From Maricaulis maris_C (GTDB taxonomy: Bacteria; Pseudomonadota; Alphaproteobacteria; Caulobacterales; Maricaulaceae): DNA of 64,000 nt. The position numbers and the translations under genes are program-made. The notes beneath the pieces were generated by a model, which saw nothing but the letters and a program-made list of their open reading frames with translations, did not search any database and had not been told where the DNA came from. The DNA lies in contig NZ_JAGDYT010000004.1 in assembly GCF_049116555.1 (NCBI RefSeq), positions 248,001 through 312,000 on the forward strand, given 5' to 3'. The stretch's first letter is position 1. The number at the start of each line of letters is the position of its first letter. Shown here one piece after another: positions 52,029-61,556 of this stretch.

Positions 52029-53053
52029 GACACGGCTCCCAGGCGGGCGCGCAGGATCGACTTGAGTTCCTCGCGCAAGGTTTCATCGCTGACCTGGTCC
52101 AGAGGCTCGGCCAGGTAGCTCTCGATCAGCAGGGCCCGGGCCTTGGCTTCGGGCAGACCGCGCTGACGCATGTAGAAGAGTGCGGTCTCGTCCAGCGTAC
52201 CAAGCGCATTGCCGTGCGCGCACTGGACATCGTCGGCATAGATTTCCAGCTCCGGCTTGGCATCGATTTCGGCCTTCTCGCCGAGCATGAGGGCCCGGTG
52301 GGTCATCCGCGCATCGGTCTGCTGGGCAATGCGGTCGACGATGAATTTGCCCTGGAAAACCCCGTGGCCGCCCGAGGCAACAGCGCCTTTGACGAGCTGC
52401 CGGGTCTGGCAGCCCGGACCGGCGTGGTGGACAACCGTTGTACTGTCCGCATGCCGTCCGGCCGCGAGGACGTAGGCGCCGCCCATGTCGATGCGGGCGC
52501 CCTGCCCCGGATGGGTCACATGGGTCTCATTGCGCGAAAGACGAGCGCCGGTATCAACCATCGTCTGGTTGAGTGTCGCATCTTCGGCCAGCTCGATTTC
52601 AGCGGAACCGACAAAGATCGCATCGGCGTCATGATCCGTGATCACAACACGGTCGAGTCTGGCACCGGCTTCAACGCGAATGACCATGTGCCAATTGCCG
52701 AGCGACCCGGCTGCCCCCGCCAATCTCTCCACAAGCGTCACAGATACGCCTGCCGGCACTACCAGGGCTGCATCGGCTGCACTCGCGCCGGCCGACGCGG
52801 CAACCGCCAATTCGATACGATCGCCATCCTTGACGTTGGCGAGTTTATCAAGCCCGGTCACATCAAGGCGACCGGCACCGCTGACATCATTCGCGGCCCG
52901 CCTCAGATCGGACCATTTCCAGAATTCATTGCGGCGTGTCGGCAAGCCATCACGCTGAGTCGCCTCGCGCAATTGCGCACGCCAGCCGGTCGCGCCGTCG
53001 AGCGCGTCGATCAGTGCCTGTTCGGCCGCGGTATGGGTGAGCGTCGCGGTCAT
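52025..53053 (-). CDS. sufD: Fe-S cluster assembly protein SufD
   Basis: Partner of SufB and SufC in the scaffold complex. The 342-residue protein has the beta-helix core and the conserved C-terminal part VQCAHGNALGTLDETALFYM followed by RQRGLPEAKARALLIESYLA, which carries the family's His residue. It is shorter than SufB and lacks the SufB cysteine. Start 3 bases after sufC. Confidence 0.94.
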   Translation of the reverse strand: MTATLTHTAAEQALIDALDGATGWRAQLREATQRDGLPTRRNEFWKWSDLRRAANDVSGAGRLDVTGLDKLANVKDGDRIELAVAASAGASAADAALVVPAGVSVTLVERLAGAAGSLGNWHMVIRVEAGARLDRVVITDHDADAIFVGSAEIELAEDATLNQTMVDTGARLSRNETHVTHPGQGARIDMGGAYVLAAGRHADSTTVVHHAGPGCQTRQLVKGAVASGGHGVFQGKFIVDRIAQQTDARMTHRALMLGEKAEIDAKPELEIYADDVQCAHGNALGTLDETALFYMRQRGLPEAKARALLIESYLAEPLDQVSDETLREELKSILRARLGAVS

Positions 53054-53056
53054 GCC

Positions 53057-53821
53057 TCAGGCCGCCTCGCCGAGATATTTGTCATAGCCCTCAGCCTCGA
53101 GCTCGCGCGCAAGTTCCGGACCACCGGATTTGACGATCCGGCCATCGGCCATGACGTGGACGACGTCTGGCGTGATGTGGTCGAGCAGACGCTGATAGTG
53201 AGTGATGACCAACATGCCCCGCTCGGGCGAGCGCAGCGCGTTGACGCCATCGGACACGATCTTGAGGGCATCGATATCAAGGCCACTATCGGTCTCGTCG
53301 AGGATCAGGAATTTCGGTTCCAGGACAAGAGCCTGCAGGATCTCCATCCGCTTCTTCTCGCCCCCGGAGAAGCCGACATTCACGGCCCGCTTGAGCATGT
53401 CCATGGACACGTTGAGCTGTTTGGCCTTCTCACGGATCAGCTTCATGAATTCCGGCGCCGAGACCTCTTCCTCGCCGCGCGTGGCACGCTGCGCGTTGAG
53501 GGCTTCCTTGAGGAAGGTGATGGTCGGAACACCTGGAATTTCAACGGGATACTGGAAAGAGAGATAAAGGCCGAGGGCGGCCCGTTCTTCCGGCTCCAAC
53601 GCTGCCAGGTCCTCGCCGGCAAAATGCATGTTGCCACCAGTGACCTCATAGCCGTCACGACCGGTCAGGACATAGGACAGGGTCGATTTGCCGGACCCGT
53701 TGGGCCCCATGATCGCATGGACCTCGCCAGCCGGCACGTCGAGCGAGAGACCCTTCAGAATGGCCTTCTCCTCGCCATCCTGGGTTTCGACTTTGCATTT
53801 TAGGTCGTTGATCTTCAGCAT
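53057..53821 (-). CDS. sufC: Fe-S cluster assembly ATPase SufC
   Basis: ABC-type ATPase that drives the SufBD scaffold. Walker A is MGPNGSGKST at residues 38-47, the ABC signature FSGGEKKRMEILQA is near 151, Walker B with LDETDSGLDIDAL near 175, and the switch His in VITHYQR near 207. Family length (254). The gap to the next gene upstream, the FG-GAP-like one, is 37 bases. Confidence 0.96.
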   Translation of the reverse strand: MLKINDLKCKVETQDGEEKAILKGLSLDVPAGEVHAIMGPNGSGKSTLSYVLTGRDGYEVTGGNMHFAGEDLAALEPEERAALGLYLSFQYPVEIPGVPTITFLKEALNAQRATRGEEEVSAPEFMKLIREKAKQLNVSMDMLKRAVNVGFSGGEKKRMEILQALVLEPKFLILDETDSGLDIDALKIVSDGVNALRSPERGMLVITHYQRLLDHITPDVVHVMADGRIVKSGGPELARELEAEGYDKYLGEAA

Positions 53822-53858
53822 CTTCGTCTCGTTCTTCTTGTCATCGTGTCAGGTGTTT

Positions 53859-54536
53859 TCAATCGGCGTTGCAATAACGCGCGGTGGCTTCGTCGAGGGT
53901 CAGTCCGACCAAGGCCAGGCCGCCCTCCCAGTCATTGACCGAGCAGCTGTTTTCAGCGAGGTGGGTCGAGACACTGAAAACACCCAGTAACCGGTTCTCA
54001 CGGGCGACGTAGTAAGTCGTTTCCCACTCGGCCGCGCTGGACCGTGCGGGGACAGACATCAGGCCGTCGCCTTCGGGATCGATACCGATCCCGTTGATGC
54101 TGCCGGCGGACACAAAGCCCGCTTCGCCTTGCAGCCAGACGTGGGATCTTGTGTTCACATTGCCGGTCTCCTGCGGCAGCAGAAGGTCAAAGTCACTGTC
54201 GCCATCAATGTCTTCGGCACTTGGATGCAGGAAGCTCGACCCGAGCGTGTCTTCGAACGTCTGGGAAAAACCGTCGGCGCGTTGGAAATCAAGCTCTGCG
54301 CGCTCAACCGGGTCGCCCCACTCGTCCATGCCGCCGGGTGTCACGCGCACGACAACCAGACCATTCCCGAGTGGCAAGACACAGTTCTGATGCGCTCCGT
54401 CAAACTCCACCTGGTCACACTCGGGCAAGCTCTCGTCGACACTCGGAGTTCCATCGGGGCCAGACTTCGACAGTGTAATCCCGGCGGCCAAGCCGCCCAG
54501 CGCCAGAACAGCAATGGCGTTAGCAAAAACAGTCAT
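53859..54536 (-). CDS. Exported FG-GAP-like hypothetical protein inside suf operon
   Basis: A 225-residue protein starting MTVFANAIAVLALGGLAAGI, an uncleaved or cleaved signal anchor, so it is exported. The motif EDIDGDSDFDLLLPQ near residue 110 is the calcium-binding DxDGDxDxDLLL loop of FG-GAP/VCBS repeats. Six cysteines are spread through the mature part. I recognise no specific family. It lies between the cupin gene (1-base gap) and sufC (37-base gap), so it is co-transcribed with cytosolic Fe-S assembly genes, an odd partner for a periplasmic protein. The frame upstream of 54536 overlaps the cupin gene and is a shadow. Confidence 0.75.
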   Translation of the reverse strand: MTVFANAIAVLALGGLAAGITLSKSGPDGTPSVDESLPECDQVEFDGAHQNCVLPLGNGLVVVRVTPGGMDEWGDPVERAELDFQRADGFSQTFEDTLGSSFLHPSAEDIDGDSDFDLLLPQETGNVNTRSHVWLQGEAGFVSAGSINGIGIDPEGDGLMSVPARSSAAEWETTYYVARENRLLGVFSVSTHLAENSCSVNDWEGGLALVGLTLDEATARYCNAD

Positions 54537-54537
54537 C

Positions 54538-55028
54538 TCAATCCTCCCCATCCCAGTAATCGACTGGCTCGGCGGCGAAGGCTCTGTGGCGGAAAGTCGG
54601 CTCATCGCCATCGATCTCGGACCAGCGCACCGCGCCAACCTTGTTTGAATCCGGATACTCGACCACATCGACCGGCTGCATCGTCGAAACACAGATGTAT
54701 TTCAGGTCGGTAGCGCCGGTATTGAGCAATTGGTGCGCGACATCGCGGCCACCCGTTGGCGCGGCCAGGACATGTCCGGCGCGCACGGCATGACGATCCT
54801 CGCCAAAACGATAAGTGCCCTCGCCCTCAAGTATGATGACCGCTTCCTCGATGGCGTGGTGATTGTGATAGGGGAAGGCCGTCTTACCCGGCGGAACAAC
54901 GGCCAGCGAACAGCCCAGTTGCTGCAGACCTATCAACGGCCCGAGGCGCGCAAAATCGACCGAGAACTTGTCGCCATGCGCCATGGTTTCCAGGGGCGCG
55001 TCATTGATATGGGTGACGGGGGACTTCA

Positions 55029-55029
<1 letters not shown>
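54538..55029 (-). CDS. Cupin domain protein inside suf operon
   Basis: A 163-residue single-domain cupin. Motif 1 reads PYHNHHAIEEAVIILEGEG (metal ligands His, His, Glu near residues 54-62) and motif 2 has HAVRAGHVLAAPTGGRDVAH near 80-99. Such proteins bind iron, manganese or zinc as dioxygenases, isomerases or sensors. Its start codon overlaps the sufB stop by one base and it is followed immediately by the FG-GAP-like gene. It may sense or supply metal in the pathway; this is inference from position. Confidence 0.85.
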
Positions 55030-56504
<1,475 letters not shown>

Positions 56505-56521
56505 GATATCCTACCGCCTCT

Positions 56522-57673
56522 TCAGGCACTTGCTTTGAGTGTCGGGGAAATACGCGCGCGCGCCGCCGACCAAGCGTCGACGAAGGCGTCTGCATCATCC
56601 GGTTTCGAATTCCAACCCAGGCTTACACGCACGAAGCCCTGCGAGGCCGCTTCGGGCAGGCCCAGCACCGTGCCGACCTTCGAGCCCTTCGCGCTTCCCG
56701 AGGAACACGCGGAGCCCGCACTGATCGCCACACCGGCGAGGTCCAGCGCCATGACCTGGGTTGCGCCCGGCCAGCCGGGTTGGCTCATACCCAGCGTATT
56801 GGGCAGGCGCGGTACATTCGCGCCGATCTCGATCAGGTCCGGCGACGCAGCCTTCAGAGCCGCAGCCATACGATCACGGGCCTCACCCAGCCTGGCAAAG
56901 GCGTCGAGGTCAGAAACCGCCTCCTCGAGCGCGATCGCAAGACCGACAATGCCAGCGACATTGAGGGTGCCGGCGCGACGCCCCTTCTCCTGGCCACCAC
57001 CATGATGATGCCGCGCCATCGGGGCGTCGCAGGAGGCCAGCAAGGCGCCGACGCCCTGGGGGCCGCCGAATTTATGGGCAGAGATCGCCATGTAGTCACA
57101 GCCCAAACCGGCGAAATCGACGGCAATCTTGCCGACCGCCTGGATCGCATCAACCACGCTCAGCCCACCGGCCTGGCGTAGCCGTGCCGTCGCCTCGGCA
57201 ACGGGTTGGATCGTGCCGATCTCATTGCTGGCAAGCATCATGGCGAGAAGTGGCCTGCCGTCGGCCGGCGTCCAGCGCGACAGGCGCGCCTCAAGCCAGG
57301 ACATCTCCACGACGCCCTGATCATTCACCGGCCAAATCTCGACCGAACAGCCGGTGACCACCGCAGTCGCCGCGACGGCTTCATGCTCGATCGCCGTAAC
57401 GATGATCGTCCCGATCTCGCCAGCGCTCAGGGCCGCATGGATCGCCAGGTTCAGGGCCTCGGTACCGCCGGAGGTGAAGACGATATCCTCGGGCCTTGCG
57501 CACAACGCCTTGCCGACCTGACGCCGCGCCGTCTCGACACGCGCGAGCGCAGCTTGCCCGTCGGCGTGCACGGAGGACGGATTGCCGACACGGGTCATCA
57601 CGTCGGTCATCGCCGAAACCACGCTCGGTCGCACGGTCGTGGTCGCATTATGATCAAGATAGATACGGCTCAT
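56522..57673 (-). CDS. Cysteine desulfurase, IscS/NifS type (group I)
   Basis: Second PLP cysteine desulfurase of the operon, 383 residues. It has the group I features: MSRIYLDHNATTTVRPSV, the PLP lysine in SAHKFGGPQGVG near 198, and a cysteine in a longer flexible loop, GSACSSGSAKGS near 322. Also plausible as tRNA-thiolation desulfurase. It lies 2 bases after iscR and 17 before sufB; there is no iscU. Confidence 0.92.
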   Translation of the reverse strand: MSRIYLDHNATTTVRPSVVSAMTDVMTRVGNPSSVHADGQAALARVETARRQVGKALCARPEDIVFTSGGTEALNLAIHAALSAGEIGTIIVTAIEHEAVAATAVVTGCSVEIWPVNDQGVVEMSWLEARLSRWTPADGRPLLAMMLASNEIGTIQPVAEATARLRQAGGLSVVDAIQAVGKIAVDFAGLGCDYMAISAHKFGGPQGVGALLASCDAPMARHHHGGGQEKGRRAGTLNVAGIVGLAIALEEAVSDLDAFARLGEARDRMAAALKAASPDLIEIGANVPRLPNTLGMSQPGWPGATQVMALDLAGVAISAGSACSSGSAKGSKVGTVLGLPEAASQGFVRVSLGWNSKPDDADAFVDAWSAARARISPTLKASA

Positions 57674-57675
57674 GT

Positions 57676-58176
57676 CTATTCAGCGGCATGAATATCGTTG
57701 GAGACGCGTCCAGCGCGCAGATTTCCGCCCGGTCGCTCGATCCGCCCCACGGCACCGGACGCCGCCCCGAACAGGCGACGTTCAAGAACATCTTCCAGCG
57801 TGATCGACGACAGGAAGAGATAGATGTGCCGCCCGAGCTCATCCCAAAGATCATGCGTGATGCAACGGCGGCCATCGCTGAGACAGCCCTTGGCCTCCGA
57901 ACACCGCGTGGCGCGCAGGGGCTCGTCGACCGCCAGGATGATGTCCGAGATCCGGATTTCGGTCGGCAAGCGACTCAGCTTGTAGCCACCGCCCGGCCCG
58001 CGCACTGAGGACACGATGTCGGCCCGGCGCAGCTTGGCAAAAAGCTGTTCGAGATAGGAGAGCGAGATGGATTGTCGTGACGCGATATCACTTAGCGTCA
58101 CCGGACCGCTGTCGGCGGCATCCGCCAGGTCGGCCATGGCCATCACCGCGTAGCGCCCTTTTGTGCTCAGCTTCAT
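57676..58176 (-). CDS. iscR: Rrf2 family iron-sulfur regulator, IscR type
   Basis: Fe-S-sensing repressor of the operon. The 166-residue protein has the Rrf2 winged helix (MKLSTKGRYAVMAMADLA; LSDIASRQSISLSYLEQLF near 28-47) and the three cluster ligands Cys92, Cys98 and Cys105. The ribosome site AAGGAGGT is strong. An IscR-like site overlaps its predicted -35, indicating autoregulation of the whole iscR-sufA run. Confidence 0.94.
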   Translation of the reverse strand: MKLSTKGRYAVMAMADLADAADSGPVTLSDIASRQSISLSYLEQLFAKLRRADIVSSVRGPGGGYKLSRLPTEIRISDIILAVDEPLRATRCSEAKGCLSDGRRCITHDLWDELGRHIYLFLSSITLEDVLERRLFGAASGAVGRIERPGGNLRAGRVSNDIHAAE

Positions 58177-58272
58177 GCGTTTACCTCCTTAAACACTCGC
58201 ATCCGGCAGGCCGATCATGCTAAGACCCGCCTTTCCGGAAGGGGGGGCGGCCTCGATACGAGTGTTGCTGGT

Positions 58273-58302
58273 CCAATATCCGAGTGAATTAGTCAAGAAT
58301 AT
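58273..58302 (-). promoter_or_regulatory. Predicted IscR-binding promoter of the suf operon
   Basis: On the minus strand the core TTGACTAATTCACTCGGATA, flanked by ATATTC on the left and TTGG on the right, closely resembles the well-known site in the E. coli iscR promoter (TTGACCAATTTACTCGG). TTGACT (58296-58291) is also a good -35. The recognisable similarity across such distance supports a conserved IscR site; recalled from general knowledge, not searched. Confidence 0.65.
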
Positions 58303-58386
58303 GGGCGCGCTCTTGTGCACTTTCAACGGGCGATTTGCCGCATACTCACACGACACTGACATCAAGACCCAAAAAGGCGAGACTGA

Positions 58387-59070
58387 ATGCCTGATGTGAT
58401 CATTCCCGGCCCGGCCGGACGGCTTGAAGGGCGCTATAGCCCGAGCGAAGACGCAACAGCCCCGATTGCCCTGATCCTGCACGCCCATCCGCTGGGTGGC
58501 GGGAATATGGAAAACCCCTCAGTGGACATGATGTACGACGTGTTCCGCAAGCGGGGCTTCGCGACCCTGCGCTTCAATTTCCGCGGCGTTGGCCGGTCCC
58601 AGGGCAGCTATGACCAGGGGCTCGGCGAGTTGTCCGATGCCGCCACGGTTCTGGACTGGGTTCAGGGTTATAACCAAGGTGCGCGCTTTTGTTGGGTCGC
58701 CGGGCATTCCTTCGGGGCCTGGGTGGGCATGCAACTCTTGATGCGTCGTCCGGAGATCGCCGGCTTCATTTCGGTCGCCCCGCCGACGAATATGTACGAC
58801 TTCACTTTCCTGGCGCCTTGCCCGGCTTCCGGCATCATCGTTCATGGCTCGGCCGACAAGATTGTGCCGCCCGATGATGTCGAGCGTGTGATGTCAAAGG
58901 TCCGCGTGCAGAAGGGTATCGAAATCACGACCGAGGTCGTGCCCGACGCCAATCACCTGTTCTCCGAACATCTGGAAATCCTGGAAAAGCACATCGAGAC
59001 CTATCTCGACGACCGCCTGCCGCTGGTGGAAAAGGAGCGCTCCGAGCGCACAATCACTGGCAAACGCTGA
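58387..59070 (+). CDS. Alpha/beta hydrolase, dienelactone-hydrolase-like
   Basis: A 227-residue cytosolic alpha/beta hydrolase. The nucleophile elbow is GHSFGAW (Ser108), with likely acid Asp in HGSADKIVPPDD near 155 and His in PDANHLFSEH near 187, and the oxyanion segment LHAHPLGGGNMENP near 31-44. The family is widespread in alphaproteobacteria next to Fe-S genes and is often annotated only as hydrolase. Divergent from iscR across 210 bases; a terminator follows at 59095-59126. Confidence 0.88.
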   Translation: MPDVIIPGPAGRLEGRYSPSEDATAPIALILHAHPLGGGNMENPSVDMMYDVFRKRGFATLRFNFRGVGRSQGSYDQGLGELSDAATVLDWVQGYNQGARFCWVAGHSFGAWVGMQLLMRRPEIAGFISVAPPTNMYDFTFLAPCPASGIIVHGSADKIVPPDDVERVMSKVRVQKGIEITTEVVPDANHLFSEHLEILEKHIETYLDDRLPLVEKERSERTITGKR

Positions 59071-59094
59071 GACGTCTGCAGAGCGAAGACAAGC

Positions 59095-59126
59095 AAAAGC
59101 CCCGGCCAATCGGTCGGGGCTTTTTT
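59095..59126. terminator. Bidirectional rho-independent terminator
   Basis: AAAAGCCCCGGCC-AATC-GGTCGGGGCTTTTTT forms a 10-base-pair stem with one G-T pair and U-tracts on both strands, between the convergent hydrolase gene and anmK. Confidence 0.9.
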
Positions 59127-59138
59127 CATTCGTCGGAG

Positions 59139-60245
59139 TCAATTCGGTCGGGCGATCCGGCCACCGCAGACCGGTTCGCGCGCGCCAGTGGTTGAGGGCA
59201 GCGAGGTCGGCAGGTTTTCTGCGACTCTTGCGGCTAGCCAGGCGAAGGCCTCTGCCTCCAGCAAATCCCCGCGCCAGCCGGCCGCCTCAACCGCTTCGGG
59301 CATGACACCCGCCGCGTCGCAAATCGCCGCCATCAATACAGGGTTGTGTCGACCACCACCGCCCACCAGTAGCCGCGCCGGGCGCCCCAGGGCATTGATG
59401 GCATCGGCCACCGTCCGGGCCGTGAAAGCCGTCAATGTCGCCGCGCCGTCCGCCGCCGAGAGCGACCGGACTGGGTCAAGCGTAAAGTCCCACCGGTCGA
59501 GAGACTTTGGCGGTGCCTGCTGGAAAAAAGCGTGCGTCAGCAATCTCTCAAGCGCTGCCTGGTCTACCGCGCCCCGCGCCGCGAGTTTGCCACCATCATC
59601 ATAGGGTTGGCCGATCATGCGCTGGCACCACGCATCGATCAGGCCATTGGCCGGCCCCGTGTCAAAGGCAATCGGATCCGCATCCGACGCCAGCCAGGTA
59701 ACATTCGCAACGCCACCCAGATTGAGGACAGCGAGCGGTCTCTCGAGGCCCGACTGGCGGGCCAGCGCATCATGATAGAGCGTGGCCAACGGCGCGCCTT
59801 GCCCACCTGCCGCCATATCGGCCGACCGGAAGTCGTGAACCACGGCAATGCCGGTGGCTCGCGCGAGGGCTGCCCCATCACCGATTTGCAGCGTCTGCCC
59901 GTTGCAGCCGGCTTGGGGTGCCCGATGCAGCACGGTCTGCCCGTGAAAGCCGATCAGGTCGATATCGGTGTTGGCAAGGCCGGCGGCATCCAGCACCCGC
60001 TGGACAGCCAGGCCATGCCTGAGCGTAAGCACGCGCTCCGCCGCCCCAAAATCCGGTACAGCGCCGTCGAATCCCCAGGCCAGGGCGCGATCGACAGCGT
60101 CCTGTAAAACGTCACGATCACTGGCGGAATAGGATTGGGTTTCACCCGGCCCGAAACGATTGACGCGCTCGCCATCGGTTTCGATCAGGGCCGCATCAAT
60201 CCCGTCGAGCGATGTCCCGCTCATCAGACCGATGATCCGTTTCAT
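59139..60245 (-). CDS. anmK: Anhydro-N-acetylmuramic acid kinase
   Basis: Recycles peptidoglycan by phosphorylating 1,6-anhydro-MurNAc. The 368-residue protein has the ATP-binding GLMSGTSLDGIDAALIETD at the N-terminus, GFHGQTVLHRAP near 98, NLGGVANVTWLASD near 175 and LLVGGGGRHNPVLM near 292. Family length. It is divergent from tyrS across 63 bases, a pairing that is common in alphaproteobacteria. Confidence 0.94.
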   Translation of the reverse strand: MKRIIGLMSGTSLDGIDAALIETDGERVNRFGPGETQSYSASDRDVLQDAVDRALAWGFDGAVPDFGAAERVLTLRHGLAVQRVLDAAGLANTDIDLIGFHGQTVLHRAPQAGCNGQTLQIGDGAALARATGIAVVHDFRSADMAAGGQGAPLATLYHDALARQSGLERPLAVLNLGGVANVTWLASDADPIAFDTGPANGLIDAWCQRMIGQPYDDGGKLAARGAVDQAALERLLTHAFFQQAPPKSLDRWDFTLDPVRSLSAADGAATLTAFTARTVADAINALGRPARLLVGGGGRHNPVLMAAICDAAGVMPEAVEAAGWRGDLLEAEAFAWLAARVAENLPTSLPSTTGAREPVCGGRIARPN

Positions 60246-60308
60246 GCAAGCCCCCTCTTTTCCCCGCCCGCCACTCGACCTAGAAGCGTCTTATCAGGAG
60301 AGACCTTC

Positions 60309-61556
60309 ATGAGTGATTACAAGTCCGATCTCGTGCGCACGCTGGTCGAGCGCGGCTATTACAACGACGCGACCAATCTGGAGGGCCTGGACAAGGCGGC
60401 CCAGGACGGCGTTGTCACGGCTTATATCGGATTTGATGCAACGGCCTCCAGCCTGCATGTCGGATCGCTGGTCCAGATCATGATGCTGCGCCGCATTCAG
60501 CAAGCGGGGCACAAGCCGATCATCCTGATGGGGGGCGGCACGACAAAGATCGGTGACCCGTCCGGCAAGGACAAGACGCGTTCCATGCTGGATGATGCGG
60601 CGATCGCGGCCAATATCGAGGGCATTCTCAAGCCTTTCCGGCCGCTGATGACGATCGGCGACGGACCGACCGATGCCCTGGTCGTCAACAATGACGAATG
60701 GCTGTCGGGTTTCGGCTATCTGGAATTCCTGCGCAAATTCGGCCCTCATTTCACGATCAATCGCATGATGACGTTCGACTCGGTGAAGCTGAGACTCGAG
60801 CGCGAACAGCCGCTGACCTTCCTCGAATTCAACTACATGCTCCTCCAGGCCGTTGATTTCCTCGAACTGAATCGACGCTATGGCTGCACGCTGCAGCTCG
60901 GCGGGGGCGATCAGTGGGGCAATATCGTCAATGGCGTCGAGCTCTGTCGCCGGGTCGACCAGAAAGAGGTTTTCGGCTTCACGACGCCGCTAATCACTAC
61001 CGCTTCCGGCGCCAAGATGGGCAAGACCGCCGAGGGTGCTGTCTGGCTGAATGATGATCTGAAGAGCCCGTACGAGTACTGGCAGTTCTGGCGCAATACA
61101 GAGGACGCCGATGTCGGGCGCTTCCTGCGTCTTTTCACCGATGTGGAGCTGGGCGAGATCGCCCGCCTTGAAGCCCTTGAGGGCGCCGAGATCAACCAGG
61201 CCAAAATCCGTCTGGCCAATGAGGCTACCACCTTGCTGCATGGAGCCGAGGCTGCCCGAGCGGCCGAGCAGACCGCTCAACAGACCTTCGCCCTGGGTGG
61301 GGCAGGTGCAGCCTTGCCAACGATCGCCTTCGACGGGCTGGAAACAGGTGAAGTGACACTGATGAGTCTCTTCATCGCCGCCGAGCTGGCAGCCTCGAAT
61401 GGCGAGTTGCGGCGCCATGTGAAAGCCGGGGCAGCCAAGGTCAACGACCAGCCGCTGACCGATCCCTACGCCAAGGCCAGCGCCGACGATCTGGTTGATG
61501 GGGCGATCAAGCTGTCGATCGGCAAGAAGCGTCACGCCCTCGCCAAGCCCAGCTAA
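60309..61556 (+). CDS. tyrS: Tyrosyl-tRNA synthetase
   Basis: Class I aminoacyl-tRNA synthetase charging tRNA-Tyr. From MSDYKSDLVRTLVERGYY (415 residues, after AGGAGAG) it shows the HIGH-type LHVGSL near 49, substrate-binding MGGGTTKIGDPSGKD near 78, GGGDQWGNI near 200, the KMSKS-type loop ASGAKMGKTAEG near 236 and a C-terminal S4 RNA-binding domain (about 345-410). Upstream open frame is antisense to anmK and rejected. Its end overlaps the convergent AsmA-like gene by 4 bases. Confidence 0.97.
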   Translation: MSDYKSDLVRTLVERGYYNDATNLEGLDKAAQDGVVTAYIGFDATASSLHVGSLVQIMMLRRIQQAGHKPIILMGGGTTKIGDPSGKDKTRSMLDDAAIAANIEGILKPFRPLMTIGDGPTDALVVNNDEWLSGFGYLEFLRKFGPHFTINRMMTFDSVKLRLEREQPLTFLEFNYMLLQAVDFLELNRRYGCTLQLGGGDQWGNIVNGVELCRRVDQKEVFGFTTPLITTASGAKMGKTAEGAVWLNDDLKSPYEYWQFWRNTEDADVGRFLRLFTDVELGEIARLEALEGAEINQAKIRLANEATTLLHGAEAARAAEQTAQQTFALGGAGAALPTIAFDGLETGEVTLMSLFIAAELAASNGELRRHVKAGAAKVNDQPLTDPYAKASADDLVDGAIKLSIGKKRHALAKPS

